This document shows positions 9,355 to 19,307 of a stretch of DNA of 64,000 nucleotides, in pieces (position 1 is the first letter of the stretch; each line of letters begins with the position of its first letter). Position numbers and translations under genes: made by a program. This stretch comes from Parvibaculum sp. Lineage in GTDB: Bacteria > Pseudomonadota > Alphaproteobacteria > Parvibaculales > Parvibaculaceae. The stretch spans positions 434,001 to 498,000 of the forward strand of contig JAUSMV010000012.1 in NCBI GenBank assembly GCA_030645235.1. Direction: 5' to 3'. Below the pieces are notes generated by a model that saw only the letters and a list, made by a program, of their open reading frames with translations, searched no databases and was not told the origin of the DNA.

Positions 9355-10146
9355 ATGAGCAGCATGCTGGAATTTGACGAAGCCGCCGCGCGTTCGATGG
9401 AGGCGATGTATATGACGCCCGATGTGGTCGGTCAGCGCGCCCGCGTGATCGACATGCTGTGTCCGCGTCCGGGCGAGCATATTCTCGATGTCGGCGTCGG
9501 GCCGGGTCTCCTCGCGCATGATCTCGCGCGGATGGTCGGCGAGGCGGGTCGTCTCGTCGGGTTGGACCCCGCACCCGCCATGCTCAAGATGGCGCGCACG
9601 CGTCTGGCCGCCATGCCTTATGCCGAATGTGTCGAGGGCGATGCGGGCAATCTTGCCTTTGCCGATGCGTCGTTTCACGCGGTCGTGTCCACGCAGGTTT
9701 ATGAATATGTGGCGGCTCTGCCCAAGGCTTTGTCGGAGCTTCACCGTGTGCTGAAGCCCGGCGGTCGTGTGCTGATCCTTGATACCGACTGGCGCAGCAT
9801 TGTCTGGCATTCGTCTGACGCGAAACGCATGGAGCGCGTGCTCGCCGTTTGGGATGATCATTTGAGCAATCCGCATCTGCCCGCCACGCTCGGCGCGGCG
9901 CTACGGCGTGCGGGGTTCAGCGTTACGCGTGTCGAGATCGTGCCGATGCTCTCGCCCCATTGGCAGCCGGTGAGCTATGCGGCGGGCATCATGCGCTCGA
10001 TCCGTGGTTTCGTCGCGGCCAATTGCGAACGGCACGGGTTGGCGGCTGAGGAGGTGCAGGCCTGGTATGATGATCAGCTGCGTCTGGCCGAGCGCGGCGA
10101 ATTTTTCTTCAGTCTCAATCGCTATGCGTTTGTGGCGACGCGCTAG
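9355..10146 (+). CDS. Class I SAM-dependent methyltransferase
   Basis: 263 residues from the ATG at 9355, which agrees with the family's N-terminus better than the upstream start within the previous gene. Motif I is HILDVGVGPGLLAHDLA, the acidic ribose-binding residue lies in LVGLDPAPAML, motif II region is CVEGDAGNLAFADASFHAV, and the post-motif reads LKPGGRVLILDTDW. This is the Methyltransf_11/UbiE-like group acting on small molecules; an isoprenoid, quinone or lipid substrate is possible but not shown. It ends convergently with the TetR gene that follows. Confidence 0.85.
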   Translation: MSSMLEFDEAAARSMEAMYMTPDVVGQRARVIDMLCPRPGEHILDVGVGPGLLAHDLARMVGEAGRLVGLDPAPAMLKMARTRLAAMPYAECVEGDAGNLAFADASFHAVVSTQVYEYVAALPKALSELHRVLKPGGRVLILDTDWRSIVWHSSDAKRMERVLAVWDDHLSNPHLPATLGAALRRAGFSVTRVEIVPMLSPHWQPVSYAAGIMRSIRGFVAANCERHGLAAEEVQAWYDDQLRLAERGEFFFSLNRYAFVATR

Positions 10147-10155
10147 TATCCCGCT

Positions 10156-10827
10156 TTAGTTGCGCAACCACACGACATTGGTGAGTTCCGGTGCGGTGAC
10201 GCTGTGGCGGTTGAGGAAGAGTTCCACAATCGTGCGGATGCGGCGGCCGTCTTCATCGTCGGGTGCCACGTGGTCCGCGCGGAACAGGCCTTCCCAAAGG
10301 AAGGTTTCCTTGATCATGCCGATCAGAAAGCGCGCGCTCATTTGTGTGTTATGCGGCTTAAGCAGGCCTTGCGCGATGAGATCGTCAATGGTGCGGATCG
10401 TTTCATTGTACCAGTGCTGCGTCATGCGCGCGTAGGTCGTGCGGGCCAGTTCCGGCGCGAAGGGCACTTCGGCGATGACAATGCGCATCAGCGATTGCAT
10501 GTCACTGGCGAGGTAGGACTGGATGCCCGATTTGGCGGCGGCACAAAAACTGTCCACGAGTGAGCCGCCGTCGCCTGTCGGCTGGGTGAATTCAAACCGG
10601 AACATGTTGGAGGTTTCTTCAACAATTTCCGCAAACAGAATGTCTTTGGAGCGGAAATGTTTATAAAGCGTCGCGGTCGAGACGTCAGCATCACAGGCAA
10701 TGTCTGTCATGCCCGTATGCGTGAATCCGTTGCGCAAAAACTGTGCGCGGGCGGCTCGCAGGATGGCGGCGCGCTTTGCTTTGGCGACGGTGCTGCGATA
10801 AGTGTCCAATTTTGTCTCCACGGGCAA
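10156..10827 (-). CDS. TetR-family transcriptional regulator
   Basis: 223 residues. The N-terminal HTH is canonical: ILRAARAQFLRNGFTHTGM, then DIACDADVSTATLYKHFRSK. The C-terminal ligand domain is of the TetR_C type found in AcrR-like and fatty-acid/aromatic-sensing members. It lies downstream of, and in the same orientation as, a paralogous TetR gene (10848-11462) with nearly the same recognition helix (VSTATLYKHF), so the two may share operators and have arisen by duplication. Target genes unknown; the region upstream of the pair (11463-11876) is the likely site of autoregulation. Confidence 0.9.
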   Translation of the reverse strand: MPVETKLDTYRSTVAKAKRAAILRAARAQFLRNGFTHTGMTDIACDADVSTATLYKHFRSKDILFAEIVEETSNMFRFEFTQPTGDGGSLVDSFCAAAKSGIQSYLASDMQSLMRIVIAEVPFAPELARTTYARMTQHWYNETIRTIDDLIAQGLLKPHNTQMSARFLIGMIKETFLWEGLFRADHVAPDDEDGRRIRTIVELFLNRHSVTAPELTNVVWLRN

Positions 10828-10847
10828 ACCTCAGAGGCGTGATGTGA

Positions 10848-11462
10848 TCAGGCTGCGTAGCGCGCGAGATAAGTGTCGATGACTTCGTAGATAATCTCAT
10901 CAGCGTCGGCGGGCAGTTTGAAATCCGCGTCGAAGAGGGCAGGCCAGATCAGCACTTCTTTGATCATGCCGGAGAGAAGGTCGATGCCGGTATCGGTGTT
11001 GTGCGGCTTCAGCAATTTGCGCTCAATGAGCTTGTCGAGCGTGCGCTTCAGATGGCCGTGGCGTTGCTCGGACAAAGCGGCATGTGTGTCGATGGCGACC
11101 TGCGGCGCCGTCGGCACTTCGGCGATGACGATGCGCAAAAGCGCGTTTGCGCCATGGTCAAATTGTGCGGCCAGATAGCCCTGGGCGAGATCAAAGAGGA
11201 TTTGGCGTACGTCGTTGCTTTCGCTCACCTGCGAAAATTCACTGCCAAAGCCGGAACAAATTTCGCGCACGACAGTGGCGAAGAGTGCTTCTTTGGATGA
11301 AAAATGTTTGTAGAGCGTCGCTGTTGAAACATCGGCATCGCGTGCAATGTCGGCGACGGCGGCACGGTTGAACCCGTGTTTCAGGAAACTTTCGCGACCA
11401 GCCACAAGGATAGACGCTCTCTTATTCTCACTGACTGAGCGGCGATACTGTTCGAGACCCAA
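10848..11462 (-). CDS. TetR-family transcriptional regulator (paralogue of neighbour)
   Basis: 204 residues with HTH at residues ~15-60 (ILVAGRESFLKHGFNRAAV, DIARDADVSTATLYKHFSSK). The two tandem TetR proteins share the recognition helix and similar spacing through the C-terminal domain (IVIAEVP and EVP-A-P-A patterns). The gap to the downstream paralogue is only 20 bases, consistent with an operon. A role as paired or heterodimeric repressors is possible but inferred only from the tandem arrangement. Confidence 0.9.
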   Translation of the reverse strand: MGLEQYRRSVSENKRASILVAGRESFLKHGFNRAAVADIARDADVSTATLYKHFSSKEALFATVVREICSGFGSEFSQVSESNDVRQILFDLAQGYLAAQFDHGANALLRIVIAEVPTAPQVAIDTHAALSEQRHGHLKRTLDKLIERKLLKPHNTDTGIDLLSGMIKEVLIWPALFDADFKLPADADEIIYEVIDTYLARYAA

Positions 11463-11876
11463 TGTACTATTCCTCTACTTAGAAACCCGTGCCAATTCGT
11501 TTGGTGAAGTGACACCGGCGTTGGTTGAGTCCGCATGCAAGTCAATTTATTTAAAAAACCACAAGTTCATCTTGCGTTCAACCAAACGTGATCAGCCTTT
11601 ACTTTTGCAAGATTGGTATATGTGAAAGTATATCATTATTCATAAGTAACATGCGTGGGGAGATCGGGTGGTTATTACTGATGATTGATCAATAGCCGTT
11701 TGATTAGCTTTAGACATCTTGATCTAGTCTTGCCAGTTTGCAGGCAAATTGCGCGCTCATGCAATCCTTAATTATAGGTCATTCGGTCAGGGTGGGGTGC
11801 TGCATCAGGCGGCATACATCATTGTAAATAACAGATGCCTGTGCCCTCGTGTGCCCGCGTGATGCACGTGGTCCGT
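11463..11876. other. AT-rich intergenic region upstream of the TetR pair
   Basis: About 410 bases without a supportable gene, noticeably more AT-rich than its flanks. It separates the two TetR genes from the 3' end of the MocR-type gene, all minus strand, so it should hold the TetR promoter. I see scattered AT-rich direct repeats (GTATATGTGAAAGTATATC near 11613) but no perfect operator palindrome. Confidence 0.5.
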
Positions 11877-13385
11877 TCAGCGCCGCGATGGCAGTTTTGC
11901 TGATTGGAACGCGTCGGCGAGCCGCTTTGCCGCTCTTTTGATTTGCGCTTCGGGAATGGCCGAGAAGCCGAGATAAAGCCCTTTGGGTGGCTTCGGCGCG
12001 AGACTATAGGTCGAGAGCGCCGACAAATGGATGTCTGCGCGTGCGGCAATGCTGACGGCATGTTTGTCGTCCGCGTCGGGATGCAGATAGGCCGCCATTT
12101 GCATGCCGCCATCGCCGGGGGAGGCTTCCAGCCATTCGCCCAGCTCTGTTTCAATCGCTGCAATCAGCGTGTCGCGCCGTGTCGCATAGACGCCGCGCAT
12201 CCGGCGCACATGCGTGCCGTAATGGCCCTCGGTCATAAAGTCGGCAAGCGCCGCCTGCATCGAGGCGGGCGGGATGTGTCCGGTGAGGCGGATCGCGGTG
12301 CGGAACGCCTCGATCAAGCCGTCGGGCACGATGAGATAACCGATGCGCAAAGCCGGAAAGAGCGTCTTGGCAAAGGTGCCCATATAGAGCACATGGCCGG
12401 AGCGATCGAGACCCTGCAAGCTCGCGAGCGGGCGGCCCGTATAGCGATATTCGCTGTCGTAATCGTCTTCGAGAATCCATGAATTTGCGCTGCGGGCAAA
12501 GTCGAGAAGTGCCAGGCGACGTTGCAGCGACAGCGTGACGCCGAGCGGATATTGATGCGACGGCGTCACATAGATGAGTTTCGGTTTTGCCGCGCGCTTG
12601 CGTCCTTCGTCCACGTCAATGCCTTCGGCGTCCACCGGCACCGGCACGAGCTTTGCGCCCGCACCGAGAAAAGCGCCGCGCGCGCCCAAGTAGCCCGGAT
12701 CTTCAATCCAGACTTCGTCGCCGGGATCGGTCACCATCTGCGCGGCAAGCGTCAGCGCGGCTTGTGCGCCCGTTGTCACGATCACCTGATCGGGTGTGCA
12801 GACAACGCCGCGCGCAGCACCTGCATGGGCCGCAATCGCTTCCTGTAACGGGCGAAAGCCTGCGCCGGTTTCATAGCCGAACAGGCTTCCCGCATGGTCA
12901 CGCGCGCGCCGCGCGAGAAGGCGGCTCCAGAGTGTCATCGGAAAAAGATCAATCGCGGGCAGCCCGTGTTGAAAGGCGCGTCCGTGTCCGCGTTCATAAG
13001 GCACGGCCACGCGTTTGACGGAGGCGAGCGCTAGCCCACGCGCCGAGATCGTTGTGCCCGCGACCACGGGCTTTGCCCGCGCGCTCACTTTGTCTTTGGC
13101 AATTTCGAGCAAATCATCGGGCAGACTTTTCGCAACGCAGGTGCCCGCGCCCACCACCGCTTCGAGATAGCCTTCAGCGGTGAGTTGTTCGAATGCGGCG
13201 AGCACCGTGTTGCGCCCGACGCTGAGATCGCTCGCCAACAAGCGCGATGAGGGCAGCCGTGCGCCTGCCGCCAAGCGACCGTCAAGGATCGCGCTGCGCA
13301 AGCTGTCATAGAGCTGGCGATAAAGCGGCGCTTCCGCGTCAGGGTCCAGATCAAGCGTGCCAAGCGGCAGGGGCGAGCGAAGCAT
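11877..13385 (-). CDS. MocR/PdxR-type GntR regulator with aminotransferase domain
   Basis: 502 residues. Residues ~20-90 are a GntR winged helix (PLYRQLYDSLRSAILDGRL, RLPSSRLLASDLSVGRNTV), followed by a long linker and a fold-type I aminotransferase-like domain with the PLP lysine region MGTFAKTLFPALRIGY and upstream VTPSHQYPLGVTLS and ILEDDYDSEYRY. MocR proteins sense PLP or amino-acid adducts and usually regulate a divergent gene. Here the divergent operon contains a pyridoxamine-phosphate-oxidase-like flavoprotein, consistent with a PdxR-like role in B6 or related metabolism; that link is inferred. Confidence 0.92.
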   Translation of the reverse strand: MLRSPLPLGTLDLDPDAEAPLYRQLYDSLRSAILDGRLAAGARLPSSRLLASDLSVGRNTVLAAFEQLTAEGYLEAVVGAGTCVAKSLPDDLLEIAKDKVSARAKPVVAGTTISARGLALASVKRVAVPYERGHGRAFQHGLPAIDLFPMTLWSRLLARRARDHAGSLFGYETGAGFRPLQEAIAAHAGAARGVVCTPDQVIVTTGAQAALTLAAQMVTDPGDEVWIEDPGYLGARGAFLGAGAKLVPVPVDAEGIDVDEGRKRAAKPKLIYVTPSHQYPLGVTLSLQRRLALLDFARSANSWILEDDYDSEYRYTGRPLASLQGLDRSGHVLYMGTFAKTLFPALRIGYLIVPDGLIEAFRTAIRLTGHIPPASMQAALADFMTEGHYGTHVRRMRGVYATRRDTLIAAIETELGEWLEASPGDGGMQMAAYLHPDADDKHAVSIAARADIHLSALSTYSLAPKPPKGLYLGFSAIPEAQIKRAAKRLADAFQSAKLPSRR

Positions 13386-13502
13386 TACGAAACCTCATCA
13401 GTTTTATGGCTCCATCATATTGTCTTAAATGGACCTTTTGACAGGGCCAATTTTGCATCAAATATGCCGCCACTAGCCCCATGCTTTGACGTGAGTCCCG
13501 CC

Positions 13503-13682
13503 ATGCTTGAAATGCGAACCGAATGTGAGAAATGCAAAGCCCCGACGCCCAAGGCGGGTGAGGCCTGTATCTGCAGTTTTGAATGTACCTTTTGTCCGTC
13601 CTGCGCTGAGGCCATGAACAAGACCTGCCCCAATTGCGGTGGTGAATTGCTGGCCCGGCCCAAGCGGACGCTCGACGCTTAA
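13503..13682 (+). CDS. DUF1272 small cysteine-rich protein
   Basis: 59 residues from the ATG at 13503; the family normally begins M-L-E-[ML]-R. Cysteines occur in four pairs (TECEKC, ACICSFECTFC, CPSC-E, CPNCGGEL), giving two zinc-binding knuckles. DUF1272 proteins are uncharacterised but often sit beside MocR regulators and small transport or flavin genes. It is the first gene of a plus-strand operon divergent from the MocR gene; 11 bases separate it from the next gene. Confidence 0.85.
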   Translation: MLEMRTECEKCKAPTPKAGEACICSFECTFCPSCAEAMNKTCPNCGGELLARPKRTLDA

Positions 13683-13693
13683 GGAATAAAATC

Positions 13694-14308
13694 GTGAGTG
13701 ACTATGAAACAATGGCGGCCCATCGGGTTCGCCAATCGGCGGCGCGCGCCCGTTACGATCATGAGACCGTGCACGCCATTCTTGATGCAGGCCTTGTCGC
13801 CCATGTCGCCTTTATGAGCGAGACGGGACCGGTCTCATTGCCCATGTTTTATGTACGCGACGATGAGCGCGTGCTCGTTCATGCCTCACGCAAAAGCCGC
13901 TTCATGCGCACGCTGGCTGCCGGTGCGCCGCTCTGTCTCACGGTGACGCTGATCGATGGTCTCGTCATGGCGCGTTCGGCTTTTCACCATTCCATGAATT
14001 ATCGCTCCGTCATGGTACATGGTCAGGGCAGTGTCTTGCCGCTCGAACAAAAGCCTGCGGCGCTTGATCTCTTTGTCGAGCGGGTGGAGAAGGGGCGGTC
14101 AGCACATGTCCGCGCGCCCAATATTCAGGAAATGAAAGCAACGGATGTGCTGGCGATCCCGCTTGAGCAGGTCGTCGCCAAGATGCGTGTCGGTGGTCCC
14201 AATGATGATCCGGAAGATATGACCTTGCCCGTCTGGGCCGGCGTCATCCCGCTCACGCAAAGCGAAGGCACGCCGGTCGCCTATCCGCATAACGCTGTCA
14301 CGGAGTAA
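13694..14308 (+). CDS. Pyridoxamine 5'-phosphate oxidase-like FMN-binding protein
   Basis: 204 residues, GTG start at 13694 with AAGGA upstream. The split-barrel pattern is visible: AHVAFMSETGPVSLPMFYVRDDERVLVHASRKSRFMRTL (FMN-contact segment around HASRKSRFMR), then LTVTLIDGLVMARSAFHHSMNYRSVMVHG. This is the Pyridox_ox_2/flavin-nucleotide-binding group, which often lacks true PNPOx activity. Located between the DUF1272 gene and a membrane protein in an operon divergent from a MocR regulator. A role in B6 or redox metabolism is plausible but not shown. Confidence 0.85.
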   Translation: MSDYETMAAHRVRQSAARARYDHETVHAILDAGLVAHVAFMSETGPVSLPMFYVRDDERVLVHASRKSRFMRTLAAGAPLCLTVTLIDGLVMARSAFHHSMNYRSVMVHGQGSVLPLEQKPAALDLFVERVEKGRSAHVRAPNIQEMKATDVLAIPLEQVVAKMRVGGPNDDPEDMTLPVWAGVIPLTQSEGTPVAYPHNAVTE

Positions 14309-14312
14309 GCCC

Positions 14313-14681
14313 ATGGACATCGCGATCACACTCATCATGCTGGTGGTTGGTTACATCAATTTCCATCCGCTTATCGGCATTGTGAGTGTAGCGCGGCTTC
14401 AGGCACTTTACGGTCCACCGATTGAGGGCGCGGATATGGCGATCCTGATGCGCCACCGCGCGCTCCTTTTCGGCATTCTCGGTGGCTTCATTATGTACGC
14501 GGCTTTTGTGCCGGAGTTGCGTGTTTTGGCCTTTGTCGCGGGCTTCACCAACATGCTCGGTTTTGTCGTCATCGCGCGTCTTGTGGGCGGTTATCGCTCG
14601 CGTGTTGCCAGGGTGGAACGCATCGACATGGTGGCGTCCGCTCTCCTTGCCGTGGCTCTGGTGTTACATCTGGTCCGATAG
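14313..14681 (+). CDS. Four-helix membrane protein, unknown function
   Basis: 122 residues with four hydrophobic segments (ITLIMLVVGYINFHPLIGIV, ALLFGILGGFIMYAAFV, LRVLAFVAGFTNMLGFVVIA, MVASALLAVALVLHLV) and short polar loops. Homologues are frequently mislabelled phosphopantetheine adenylyltransferase in databases, to my knowledge without biochemical support; nothing here resembles a nucleotidyltransferase. It starts four bases after the flavoprotein stop, so it is the last gene of the MocR-divergent operon. Confidence 0.7.
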   Translation: MDIAITLIMLVVGYINFHPLIGIVSVARLQALYGPPIEGADMAILMRHRALLFGILGGFIMYAAFVPELRVLAFVAGFTNMLGFVVIARLVGGYRSRVARVERIDMVASALLAVALVLHLVR

Positions 14682-14753
14682 GGGCCACTTATCGTATCGG
14701 GCGCGGCGTTTTGGCTGAGATAGCCTGTTGCGCCCCGGCCCGCACGGGCATAG

Positions 14754-16016
<1,263 letters not shown>

Positions 16017-16046
16017 TCCATAAGTATAACTGCGTAAACCGATTGG

Positions 16047-16083
16047 AAAAGGCCCTGACGTTTTTGCGTCGGGGCCTTTTTCT
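16047..16083 (+). terminator. Rho-independent terminator after the aminotransferase
   Basis: AAAAGGCCC..GACG pairs with CGTC..GGGCCTTTT around a T-rich loop, followed by TTTTTC. Stem and T-tract are both good; it ends the plus-strand aminotransferase transcript 30 bases past the stop. Confidence 0.9.
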
Positions 16084-16203
16084 TGCCCAATTTTTCTTAA
16101 AGACTGTTTGATACAAACGCGGGTCGCTATACGCTTACCCCAGCGATGCAACATCAGGCCGATGATGTGCATAAGGCCAATGTACCAAAAGCAGGATAGT
16201 CAA

Positions 16204-16686
16204 ATGAGCAAAGCCCCCATGCAGATCGATATTGGCATTTCCGAAAAAGACCGCAAGAAAATCGCAAATGGTCTGTCGCATTTGCTGGCCGATACCTACA
16301 CGCTCTATCACAAGACGCATTATTACCATTGGAACGTCACCGGCCCGATGTTCAACACGCTGCATCTGATGTTTGAGACGCAGTATAATGAATTGTGGCT
16401 CGCTATTGATCTCGTCGCCGAGCGTATTCGCTCGCTGGGCTTTCCGGCTCCAGGTGGCTACAAAGCCTATGCCAAGCTCACCAAGATTGAAGAAGACGAA
16501 GGTGTGCCCTCGGCGCAGGACATGATCAAAAATCTCGTCAAAGGCCATGAGACCGTCACGCGCACCGCGCGCGGTATCTTTGCCTCCGCCGACGCCGCTC
16601 ATGACGAGCCGACCGCCGACCTTCTGACGCAGCGCATGGAAGCCAGCGAAAAGACCGCCTGGATGCTGCGCTCGATGCTGGGTTGA
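16204..16686 (+). CDS. dps: Dps-family ferritin-like DNA-protection protein
   Basis: 160 residues from the ATG at 16204 (AGGA upstream); an in-frame extension to 16108 is untypical. The ferroxidase signature is intact: [15 protein letters not shown] with the two His, then [19 protein letters not shown] with Asp and Glu from the partner subunit. Dps dodecamers oxidise and store Fe(II) with H2O2 and protect DNA in stationary phase or oxidative stress. It sits near trxB and a peroxiredoxin, a small oxidative-stress neighbourhood, though each has its own orientation. Confidence 0.92.
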   Translation: MSKAPMQIDIGISEKDRKKIANGLSHLLADTYTLYHKTHYYHWNVTGPMFNTLHLMFETQYNELWLAIDLVAERIRSLGFPAPGGYKAYAKLTKIEEDEGVPSAQDMIKNLVKGHETVTRTARGIFASADAAHDEPTADLLTQRMEASEKTAWMLRSMLG

Positions 16687-16744
16687 TACACGCTGTCATC
16701 AAACGTGAATTGCGAAAAACGCCATGCCGGTCGATAAGGTCAGC

Positions 16745-17416
16745 ATGGCGTTTCCGTTAAGCACTCCCCCATCACTGGTGATCTTCGATTGCGACGGCGT
16801 GCTCGTTGATACCGAAGCCTTGGCCAATCAGCTTCTCGTCAAAGTGCTGGCCGAAGACGGATTCGTGATTTCATATGAAGAGTGCCGTCGCCTTTTTGTC
16901 GGCAAAACACTCGAAGCCGTTATGGTCCATGTCGAGGCGTCCATCGGTCGTCGGCTCGACCCGCAATGGCCGGACTATATCCGCGACGAAACACTGAAAG
17001 CCTTTTCCACCGGCATCAATGCCGTGCCCCATGTGCGCGAGGTATTGATCGCGCTTGAAGGGCAGCGCATTCCTTTCTGCGTCGCCTCATCCGGCAAATT
17101 CGACAAGATGCGCTTCACGCTCGGCAATTCCGGTCTGCTGCATTTTGTGGAAAGGGCGCTCTACAGTGCCGAGCAGGTTGGCCGCGGCAAGCCATGGCCG
17201 GACCTCTTTCTTTTCGCCGCAAAATCAATGGGCTATGCGCCTGCCGATTGCGTCGTGATTGAAGACAGTGTGCCGGGCGTCGAAGCCGCGGTTGCCGCAG
17301 GCATGCCTGTTCTCGGCTATGCCGGTGACCCGCATACGGAGGCGAATGTGCTCAAAGAAAAAGGCGCTCATGTGTTTCACGACATGAACGCCTTATTGAA
17401 ATTGCTCGGCCTCTGA
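16745..17416 (+). CDS. HAD-superfamily phosphatase/phosphoglucomutase-like
   Basis: About 223 residues from the ATG at 16745, which has AAGG seven bases upstream; a start at 16724 is possible. HAD motif I is IFDCDGVLVDTE, motif II is CVASSGKF, motif III/IV is GKPWPDLFLFAAKSMG and CVVIEDSVPGVEAAVAAGM. The helical cap lies between motifs I and II, subclass IA, as in beta-phosphoglucomutase and YieH/YniC-type phosphatases. Substrate is not predictable. It ends two bases from the convergent trxB gene. Confidence 0.88.
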   Translation: MAFPLSTPPSLVIFDCDGVLVDTEALANQLLVKVLAEDGFVISYEECRRLFVGKTLEAVMVHVEASIGRRLDPQWPDYIRDETLKAFSTGINAVPHVREVLIALEGQRIPFCVASSGKFDKMRFTLGNSGLLHFVERALYSAEQVGRGKPWPDLFLFAAKSMGYAPADCVVIEDSVPGVEAAVAAGMPVLGYAGDPHTEANVLKEKGAHVFHDMNALLKLLGL

Positions 17417-17417
17417 T

Positions 17418-18386
17418 TCACTCAGCAGCCTGCGCGTGGCCTGCTTCTTCGGCTGCGAGGAAACGCTCTGTTTCCAGTGCCGCCATGCAGCCCATGCCGG
17501 CAGCCGTCACGGCCTGACGATAGACGTCATCGGTCACGTCACCGGCGGCGAACACGCCCTTGATATTCGTGGTCGTAGTCCCCGGCACAACTTTCAGATA
17601 GCCGCCGGGCTTCATATCAAGCTGGCCTTCAAAAAGTTCGGTGGCGGGCTTATGGCCGATGGCAACAAAGATGCCGTGGGCGGGCAAAGTCGTGATCTCA
17701 CCCGTCTTGATATTTTTCACGCGCGCGCCGGTGACGCCGAGGGGATCGCTATCGCCGACGATTTCCTCGACAACGCTGTCCCAGACAACACTGATCTTCG
17801 GATTCTTGAAGAGGCGTTCCTGCATGATCTTTTCTGCGCGGAAATGATCCTTGCGGTGGATGACTGTGACCTTCGAGGCGAAGTTCGTGAGGAACAAGGC
17901 TTCCTCAACAGCGGTGTTGCCGCCGCCGACAAGGAGCACTTCTTTGTTGCGATAGAAAAATCCGTCGCAGGTCGCGCAGGCTGACACGCCGAAGCCCTGA
18001 AAATGCTGTTCAGACGGCAGGCCGAGCCATTTGGCTTGTGCGCCCGTCGCGATGATGACGGCGTCGGCCGTGTAGATCGTGCCGCTATCGCCGGTGAGGC
18101 GGAAGGGACGGCTCCCCAGTTCTGCTTTGGTGATGGTGTCCGCGATGATGTTGGTGCCGACATGGCGCGCCTGCGCCTCCATCTGCTCCATCAGCCATGG
18201 GCCCTGGATCGCTTCGGCAAAGCCCGGATAGTTTTCAACATCCGTGGTGATCGTGAGCTGACCGCCGGGCTGAATGCCCTGAATAAGCGTCGGTTCCAGC
18301 ATCGCGCGCGCTGCGTAAATCGCAGCTGTGTAGCCCGCTGCGCCGCCGCCGATGATGATGACTTTTGAATGTTTGGTGTCGGACAT
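17418..18386 (-). CDS. trxB: Thioredoxin-disulfide reductase
   Basis: 322 residues, normal length. FAD-binding GGGAAGYTAAIYAARA at the N-terminus, redox-active CATCDGFFYR (Cys-Ala-Thr-Cys), NADPH-binding GGGNTAVEEALFL, and the C-terminal FAD loop GVFAAGDVTDDVYRQAVTAAGMG. It transfers electrons from NADPH to thioredoxin, which supports the peroxiredoxin encoded just upstream on the same strand. The two genes are separated by a strong hairpin, so independent transcription is likely. Confidence 0.96.
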   Translation of the reverse strand: MSDTKHSKVIIIGGGAAGYTAAIYAARAMLEPTLIQGIQPGGQLTITTDVENYPGFAEAIQGPWLMEQMEAQARHVGTNIIADTITKAELGSRPFRLTGDSGTIYTADAVIIATGAQAKWLGLPSEQHFQGFGVSACATCDGFFYRNKEVLLVGGGNTAVEEALFLTNFASKVTVIHRKDHFRAEKIMQERLFKNPKISVVWDSVVEEIVGDSDPLGVTGARVKNIKTGEITTLPAHGIFVAIGHKPATELFEGQLDMKPGGYLKVVPGTTTTNIKGVFAAGDVTDDVYRQAVTAAGMGCMAALETERFLAAEEAGHAQAAE

Positions 18387-18440
18387 GATCTTTACTCAAG
18401 GCTCTGACGGGGAGTGGCGGGGTGGTCTTTGGTTCGAGTC

Positions 18441-18473
18441 TGGCCGTCCCTTAATATAGGAAAGGGACGGCCA
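18441..18473 (-). terminator. Perfect 12-bp hairpin between peroxiredoxin gene and trxB
   Basis: TGGCCGTCCCTT (18441-18452) pairs perfectly with AAGGGACGGCCA (18462-18473). It is 17 bases after the peroxiredoxin stop on the minus strand and upstream of trxB. No long U-tract follows, but the stem is strong enough for termination or processing. Confidence 0.65.
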
Positions 18474-18489
18474 TTCTCAAAGGTGTGGT

Positions 18490-19095
18490 TTAGAGAGCTT
18501 CGGCGTGGTTGCCGAGGTATTTGGCAACGCCTTTGGCGTCGGCGACCATGCCTTCATCGCCTTTGTTCCAGCCGGCGGGGCAGACTTCGCCGTTTTCTTC
18601 GTGGAACTGCAGTGCGTCAACCATGCGGAGCGCCTCGTCGGCATTGCGGCCGAGCGGCAGGTCGTTCACGAGCTGGTGACGGACAATGCCGTCGCGGTCG
18701 ATGAGGAAGGTGCCGCGCAGCGCCACACCGTCTTTTTCGATCAGCACGTCATAATCGCGCGCGATCTGCTTGGTCATATCGGCCACCATCGGGAATTTCA
18801 CCGGGCCGAGGCCGCCGTCATTCGGCGCCGTGTTGCGCCATGCGGCATGGGTGAATTGGCTATCCACGGATACCGCAACCACCTTTACATTGAGCTTTTC
18901 AAACTGCGGCACGCGGTTTGAGTAAGCGAGAATTTCGGACGGGCAGACGAAGGTGAAATCGAGCGGATAGAAGAAGACGAGGCCGTAAGACCCTTTGAGA
19001 TGGGCCTTCAGGTTGAAATCTTCGACAATGTCGCCGTTGGCAAGCACGGCTGCGGCGGTGAAATCGGGGGCGGCTTTGCCGACGAGAACGCTCAT
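18490..19095 (-). CDS. Typical 2-Cys peroxiredoxin (AhpC/Prx1 class)
   Basis: 201 residues. The peroxidatic cysteine lies in PLDFTFVCPSEILAYS and the resolving cysteine in NGEVCPAGWNKG near the C-terminus, the spacing of typical 2-Cys Prx enzymes. It reduces H2O2, organic peroxides or peroxynitrite and is recycled by thioredoxin or AhpD/AhpF-type donors; adjacency to trxB suggests the thioredoxin route. The 210 bases upstream contain ATAG-N6-CTAT around 19155 and a repeated CCAATCT element, possibly peroxide-responsive control, but the spacing does not fit the OxyR consensus. Confidence 0.94.
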   Translation of the reverse strand: MSVLVGKAAPDFTAAAVLANGDIVEDFNLKAHLKGSYGLVFFYPLDFTFVCPSEILAYSNRVPQFEKLNVKVVAVSVDSQFTHAAWRNTAPNDGGLGPVKFPMVADMTKQIARDYDVLIEKDGVALRGTFLIDRDGIVRHQLVNDLPLGRNADEALRMVDALQFHEENGEVCPAGWNKGDEGMVADAKGVAKYLGNHAEAL

Positions 19096-19307
19096 AATCT
19101 GGCTCCTGAACTGACTTTATAGGGTTTGTTTGGAATTGATCCAATCTGTGAGTGATAGTTAGAGCTATTCCAATCTTGTTGCAAGGGTCTTTACTGCACT
19201 GCGACAATCTTTCCGTGGATAGGCTGCGCTGATATGGGCAATGGCAAAAATCAAAATCATCACGCTTGCTAGCATGGCGCATGTGACGTGAGCGGAACGG
19301 GTGCCCA

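Noticed and set aside
19139-19180. OxyR-like ATAG..CTAT upstream of the peroxiredoxin gene
   Set aside because: Half-site spacing is six rather than seven and the outer half-sites do not fit; kept only as a remark.
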